Assembly (NCBI GenBank): GCA_039000515.1 | Contig: JBCFYV010011164.1 | Location: 42,950,288 to 43,014,287 of the forward strand | DNA from: Timema cristinae | Lineage: Eukaryota > Arthropoda > Insecta > Phasmatodea > Timematidae | Direction: 5' to 3' | DNA: 64,000 bases | Part shown: one piece after another, positions 59,679 through 64,000 of the stretch | Layout: the number at the start of each line of letters is the position of its first letter | How positions within the stretch are numbered: the first letter of the stretch is position 1 | Notes under the pieces: model-generated | What the model saw: only the letters and a program-made list of their open reading frames with translations | What the model was told of the DNA's origin: nothing | Databases searched by the model: none | Position numbers and translations under genes: made by a program

Positions 59679-59900
59679 CTAGCGAGGGGACATATTCAAT
59701 ACCTGCATCACACGACACTAGTTCGTACTTGAAATCCAGTGTGCTAGCTAGCACGTCATCATCTAGTGTCGTGTGAATCAGAAAAAGTATATTGTTTCTG
59801 CCTTTTGGTAGTGGCTACCATACTAGTTGTGAGAATAGAAAAAGCGCTATTTTCGTACTAGTTTGTGTAATTCGACCAATCAATGCATGCTGAGACTGTG
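59679..59900. repeat. Inverted-repeat segment with a perfect 14-bp palindrome
   Basis: CACACGACACTAG at 59709-59721 is repeated inverted at 59763-59775. Between them lies GTGCTAGCTAGCAC (59741-59754), its own complement. More actagtt blocks follow to 59870. It is probably a MITE; the target duplication is not read. Confidence 0.5.
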
Positions 59901-60552
59901 TGTAGAGAAATAGTAGAAATGTTGCCAACATGGTCATCGGATGTGATTTTGTTGTTGGCAGAAAATTATTCTAAACATCCTTGTTTATATAATACTAAAT
60001 TGTCACAATATGACAATATATATATTTTATATATATATATATAAACGCCAAACTTTGTTCAGACCAATTTTAATCTAAATAAACTTGATAGCATGCCAAC
60101 CTTGGGTGTTTTTTTTTTTAAAGATTTTATGGCTGTCATGAATATAATAGATCTACTTTCTTTTCAATAACAAAGCGAAAAATGTAGGCCTAATGTCGCC
60201 TTTATTTTCAATCAGGTAGACAATCACAGTAATTGACGAAAAAAAAAGAAGTTACTAATCCCAAGGCATTTCAAATATCACCACAGAAGTTAATTATTGT
60301 TGTTTACTTGCTTACCGATGTTTAAATGGCTATAGCCTCTCCTTTCAATCTCATTGGCTGATATGTATTAAGTCAAATGATTATCTATATTACACTCCTT
60401 GCATAACGTATAAGAAGATAAAGTAAATCAACTTTATGCATTGTAAAATATTCACTGTGTATTGATTATAAACGCTATCAGTTAAAATAATGTATTTCAA
60501 CTTCTTACACACTATATCCTAGAATCTATTATCTAATAATTATGCGTTATGC

Positions 60553-61140
60553 ATGAATATTAATCCAGTCTTATGCAACATGAATGAGATTCATCCCAAC
60601 CTCAGGTTCACTGTTGAACATGAGGATAGTGACAGCATCAATTATCTTGACATTTCCATTTCCAGAAACAAGAATAACCGCTTTGAGTATAAAATGTATA
60701 GGAAACCCACACACACTGATATAGTTATTCCCAATGATTCTAATCACCCCTCCACTCATAAAAGAGCTGCTTTTAAAGAATTACAAACTAGAACTTAATA
60801 TCATCAAACAGCTTGCCACTACTAATGGATACTCTAATTCTTTTGTATACAGAATCCTTCAGAAACAAAAAGCTCAGTTAAAACGCATAACTACTCTAGT
60901 TCATCCCAATGCCATGCCAAATAGTAAAACCAAATGGATTAAATTCTACTACACTGGAAAAGAAATCCATAATATCACCCAATATCTTTAAAAAAAACAC
61001 AAACTTAACATAGCTTTTAGTACTAATAACAATATCAAAAAATATATTAATAATTCCAATCTGAATGAAACCAGCCAGTGTAAAAAAAGTGGTAAATATG
61101 ATATTTCATTTTTATATTGGTTATTTACATAGTTAATTCC
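60553..61140 (+). mobile_element. Penelope-like element 3' fragment
   Basis: Plus frames (one shift near 60780) read HPNLRFTVEHEDSDSINYLD, then MYRKPTHTD, SNHPSTHKRAAF, then a TNGYSNSFVYRIL piece and, past a stop, a KKSGKYDISF-like segment. These match in order the end of Penelope-like RTs and the start of the GIY-YIG linker. It is truncated at 5' and lacks the GIY-YIG domain. Confidence 0.75.
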
Positions 61141-61220
61141 CAACATTTTTCGTTCTGTTTCTCTTACTTGGCTAACACCTAGTTACTTGCACCTAACTTA
61201 TTGCATATTTTTCTTTTATT

Positions 61221-61275
61221 CAGTCCTGAGGATGGTGCCGTAGATATGCCGAAAAATGTAGAATTTTAAGGTTGT
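61221..61275 (+). ncRNA. Hammerhead-like motif after the Penelope relic
   Basis: CTGAGGA (61226-61232, fits CUGANGA), a four-pair stem GGTG/TGCC (61234-61237 and 61247-61250) and GAAA (61251-61254). Penelope-like elements are known to carry hammerhead ribozymes in their terminal repeats, so position and layout agree. Stem I and a cleavage site are not convincing. Confidence 0.4.
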
Positions 61276-62440
61276 CTCTACGATGGTTAAAAAAAGGAGC
61301 AAGGGAATTTTCAGATAAGATAATAGAATTCAATTAACTGTTATATAATTCAACATTTTTTCAATTTTTTCTTTTCAATTATATTACAACCAAACATTAG
61401 TCCTCTAGTCATTTGTTACTAATTATCTATATAGTTTAATTAAGTTAAATTATTTGTGTTTTTTTCGTTATATTTTTACTTGTAACCTGTATGTGACCTT
61501 GACTCACATTTTTAATGTGTTATTTTAATAATGTTCTGATATCTTAAATCATATCATGTGTATTAATCAATAAATTATTCTATTTTAATTAATCTATATA
61601 GACTTACTATAAAAAAAGTTTGTAATTTCACAAAAATTCTTTCTCTCTTATACTTATTTAGCCTATTCTAAATATTTTCATATTGTATTCTATAAAGATA
61701 ATTTAATATTGCTTACTTATTACAATATCGTCATGTCTTTCAAAAATATAAACTCAGCCTGATTATACAATAAAATAGATGGCATTTCCACTTCCCAATT
61801 AATCTTAATACCATTTCAATTCTGTTCAGTACGAATAATAGCCCACCTTGCTAGTGTTAATTTAAATAAAGGAACTGTATATGTTAAAAATACACCTGGA
61901 ATAAATATAAATTAAATGTGTGAAGGTTTTAGATAGTGAATTAAAATTAAAAACCATTTGTGCTAAGAGTACACCTAAAGGTAATACCGTAGCTCAATAA
62001 TCAAACAAGTGATAGTTTTTAAGTATTGAACTAAACCTAGGAACTACATAATATGTTAGAAATACACCTTAATATAAATTTAATTTTTGAAGGTTTTAGA
62101 TGTAGCAAATTAATAATCAATCGCGTGTGTTAATAGCACGTTTAACAGTAAATGCTAGGAATTAAAATAAGTTTGAGGGGCATGGAATTAGTGAATGTAG
62201 TAACTATAGTTGATCAAGAGGGCTGTTGAAGTCTAGCTTTTCTTGTTTCAATGATATTTATGTTTGGCTCATAGTCGTTTTTATGTCTTTGGTTTTTAAT
62301 TATCTATGAACTATTATTAAAGTCAACAATGAAATTAAAGTTAAAACTCAGTAAACGTTGTTTATGTTATATTTGAAGAATAACTGTGTGATAAATATTC
62401 TTGGCAGCTAGCTAAGTTTAATTACAGTAATAGTTAATTG
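61276..62440. other. AT-rich flank with a diverged long-period repeat
   Basis: Two diverged copies of an ~85-bp block (ggaact, atgttaraaatacacct, then gaaggttttagat) start near 61870 and 62040, about 170 bases apart. Confidence 0.45.
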
Positions 62441-62611
62441 GAAAGTCCTAAACGCAGATGGGAGGATAACACTAATGGACATACAAGAGATAGACTGCAA
62501 TGAGGTGGAATGGATAGAGCCCGTTCAAGATAGGGGCAGGTGACAGGGACAATGAACTTAAAAGTTCCTTATGCCATAGCGTAAGTAAGTAAGTTAATAA
62601 GTAAGTAGGCC
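62441..62611 (+). mobile_element. LINE 3' end with a (gtaa)n tail
   Basis: A plus frame reads RRWEDNTNGHTRDRLQ-like text by one frame and IDCNEVEWIEPVQDRGR by another, the final segment of a common insect LINE polyprotein. It is followed by gtaagtaagtaag, the typical microsatellite end of such LINEs. Confidence 0.7.
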
Positions 62612-63298
62612 TAAAAAAATGTTTTAATTCAAGATGTTAAAAAAATAATTAACTTAAGGTAGGCCTATCTTTCTCAAGGAACATGATAATTTCGCATATC
62701 TGTAAGTATAAGTAAATATTTATCATTACTTTGAATTATTGACTTTAAACATGTAACTAATATGAGCTATATTAATTTTAAATAGCAATGTAATTAATTA
62801 ATAGCTGCTTATCCTCTTCAATTATGTAGAATATCGGTTATTTGCGTTATATTAAATTGTGGGACGTTACACGCTGGAGGACACACCGGCTCACTAACCT
62901 CTGAAAAAACACCAATACAGTAAATAAATGAAAACACTGTACAATGTAAATTATTTAAAAAAGGGTGATAATCTGTAAAGATAACTCGGCTAGATCTTTT
63001 ATAATTGTTTAAATATGTGAGCTATATTTTGTATTTAAAGTTATAGATTCATATTTACACATAATTTTAGTTTTAAATTCACCCCCTCCTGATAGTTCAT
63101 CCTAACCCATGGGTGCACCACTGCCGAAGCATCATACTCCACGATTAGGACATTCAAACAATGAGAAGCTAGCTTACTTGATGCTTAGGAAGTAGAACTT
63201 CCAGTTCTTGCTTTAAAACTCACCAAAGGATATTTTGAAAAACAAAGTTAATGTAGAATTGAGAAGGCGCGAGTAAAAGGCATTATTTTAGTAGGCTT
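62612..63298. other. AT-rich sequence, nothing recognised
   Basis: No supported feature. Confidence 0.4.
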
Positions 63299-63593
63299 TA
63301 TAGCAAAACTTTTTTTGGTCAAAAGAAATCAATTAATTATCGCTTCACTACAAACATAGATTTTAATTTTCTCCCCTTGGTGACCTCAACAGTTTTTTAA
63401 ATATCTGTCAAGAGTGTCCTGGAATTTCATGAGAACTTGATCTATTCATTTAAAAAGTTTGTCATCTAATACTGCTGTGTTCATGACATATATTAAATAA
63501 CTGTTTATATCACCATGACGTGAATAAAATCATACTTCAAGTTTCACCTGGAGAAATATTTTATTTATTTTGGCCAAAAAAAGTTTTTCTATA
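63299..63593. mobile_element. Foldback/MITE related to that at 19.2 kb
   Basis: Ends are inverted: TATAGCAAAACTTTTTTTGG at 63299-63318 against the complement of 63568-63593 (about two mismatches). Inside lies aatatctgtcaagagtgtcc, nearly the same as the arm of the 19.2-kb foldback. A cttaataa outside the right end matches its border, so the element may extend to about 63632. Confidence 0.65.
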
Positions 63594-64000
63594 AAAAAAA
63601 ATCCCTCCAAAACACATTCCCATCTTAATAAACTTCAACATCTAGCGCGTTGAGAAAACAATAGTGTGAAACTACACAAAGCTTTCAATACCACATAGGG
63701 AAGTATTAAAATATTTTATTATTACTTATCAGGTTCTACACAAGAAATTAAAATTAGGTTGGTACTACTTAAATTTGGCACAGCTGTTCCTTATAAGCTA
63801 ATTAGGAAAAGCAAAGATGTTTCATTTCGATGTTTTGTGATTAAGGGGGTGAAATCAGGGTAACTACCCTAATAAATAATATACATTTATTAACTCTTTC
63901 TAAGCGTTTAGAGGGTAATGATCCGATAAGTTTGTTCTAATGACTTCGAAAATATACAGCAATTATTTTTAATACCATATATGTTTATAAGGGGTGGAAA

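Noticed and set aside
59990..60050. AT-rich palindrome as a replication origin or terminator
   Set aside because: It is a simple (ta)n stretch, common in this AT-rich DNA, with nothing else to support a function.

Overview
The window is eukaryotic nuclear DNA, most likely from an arthropod and probably an insect. It is AT-rich, has short exons (about 100-350 bp) with GT-AG introns of up to about 4 kb, and is full of decayed transposons and tRNA-derived SINEs. It also holds a gene for an MH2-domain protein that resembles the insect tracheal factor Expansion. I cannot name the species.

Layout. (1) 1691-34032, + strand: the 3' part of one large multi-exon gene. I could phase 21 exons through matching splice sites into about 1,298 codons, ending in a stop at 34030-34032. 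The first in-window exon is entered in frame, so the 5' part lies upstream. The product is a leucine-rich, all-helical repeat protein with N-glycosylation sequons and a short hydrophobic C-terminus typical of a GPI-anchor signal. The closest family I can suggest is mesothelin/otoancorin/stereocilin. Two exons each carry one extra base that breaks the frame, while exon phases agree only if that base is removed. The introns hold LINE, SINE, MITE and foldback relics. (2) 34.2-47.3 kb: intergenic DNA with LINE remnants, one mariner relic, an 8 x 41 bp satellite, and a LINE cut by a hAT MITE with a perfect 8-bp target duplication. (3) 47356-48711, - strand: an intact single-exon ORF of 451 codons with an MH2-like domain (Expansion/Rebuff type). 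(4) 50.8-58.2 kb: a heavily decayed BEL/Pao LTR retroelement on +, split by about 2.7 kb of foreign sequence that contains a full-length mariner (54629-55952) with TIRs, TA duplication and a broken transposase. (5) 58.8-64 kb: a SINE, a Penelope-like element 3' fragment with a hammerhead-like motif, a LINE 3' end and a foldback element.

Two host genes are present: the large + strand gene with a GPI-type tail and the - strand MH2 gene. They converge across 13 kb of transposon-rich DNA. I see no operon-like linkage and no sign that they act together. The best-supported new observations are the paired single-base frame breaks, three MITEs whose target sites can be read exactly, the nested mariner in BEL/Pao, SINE families sharing one 3' tail, and two hammerhead-like motifs beside retroelement sequence.
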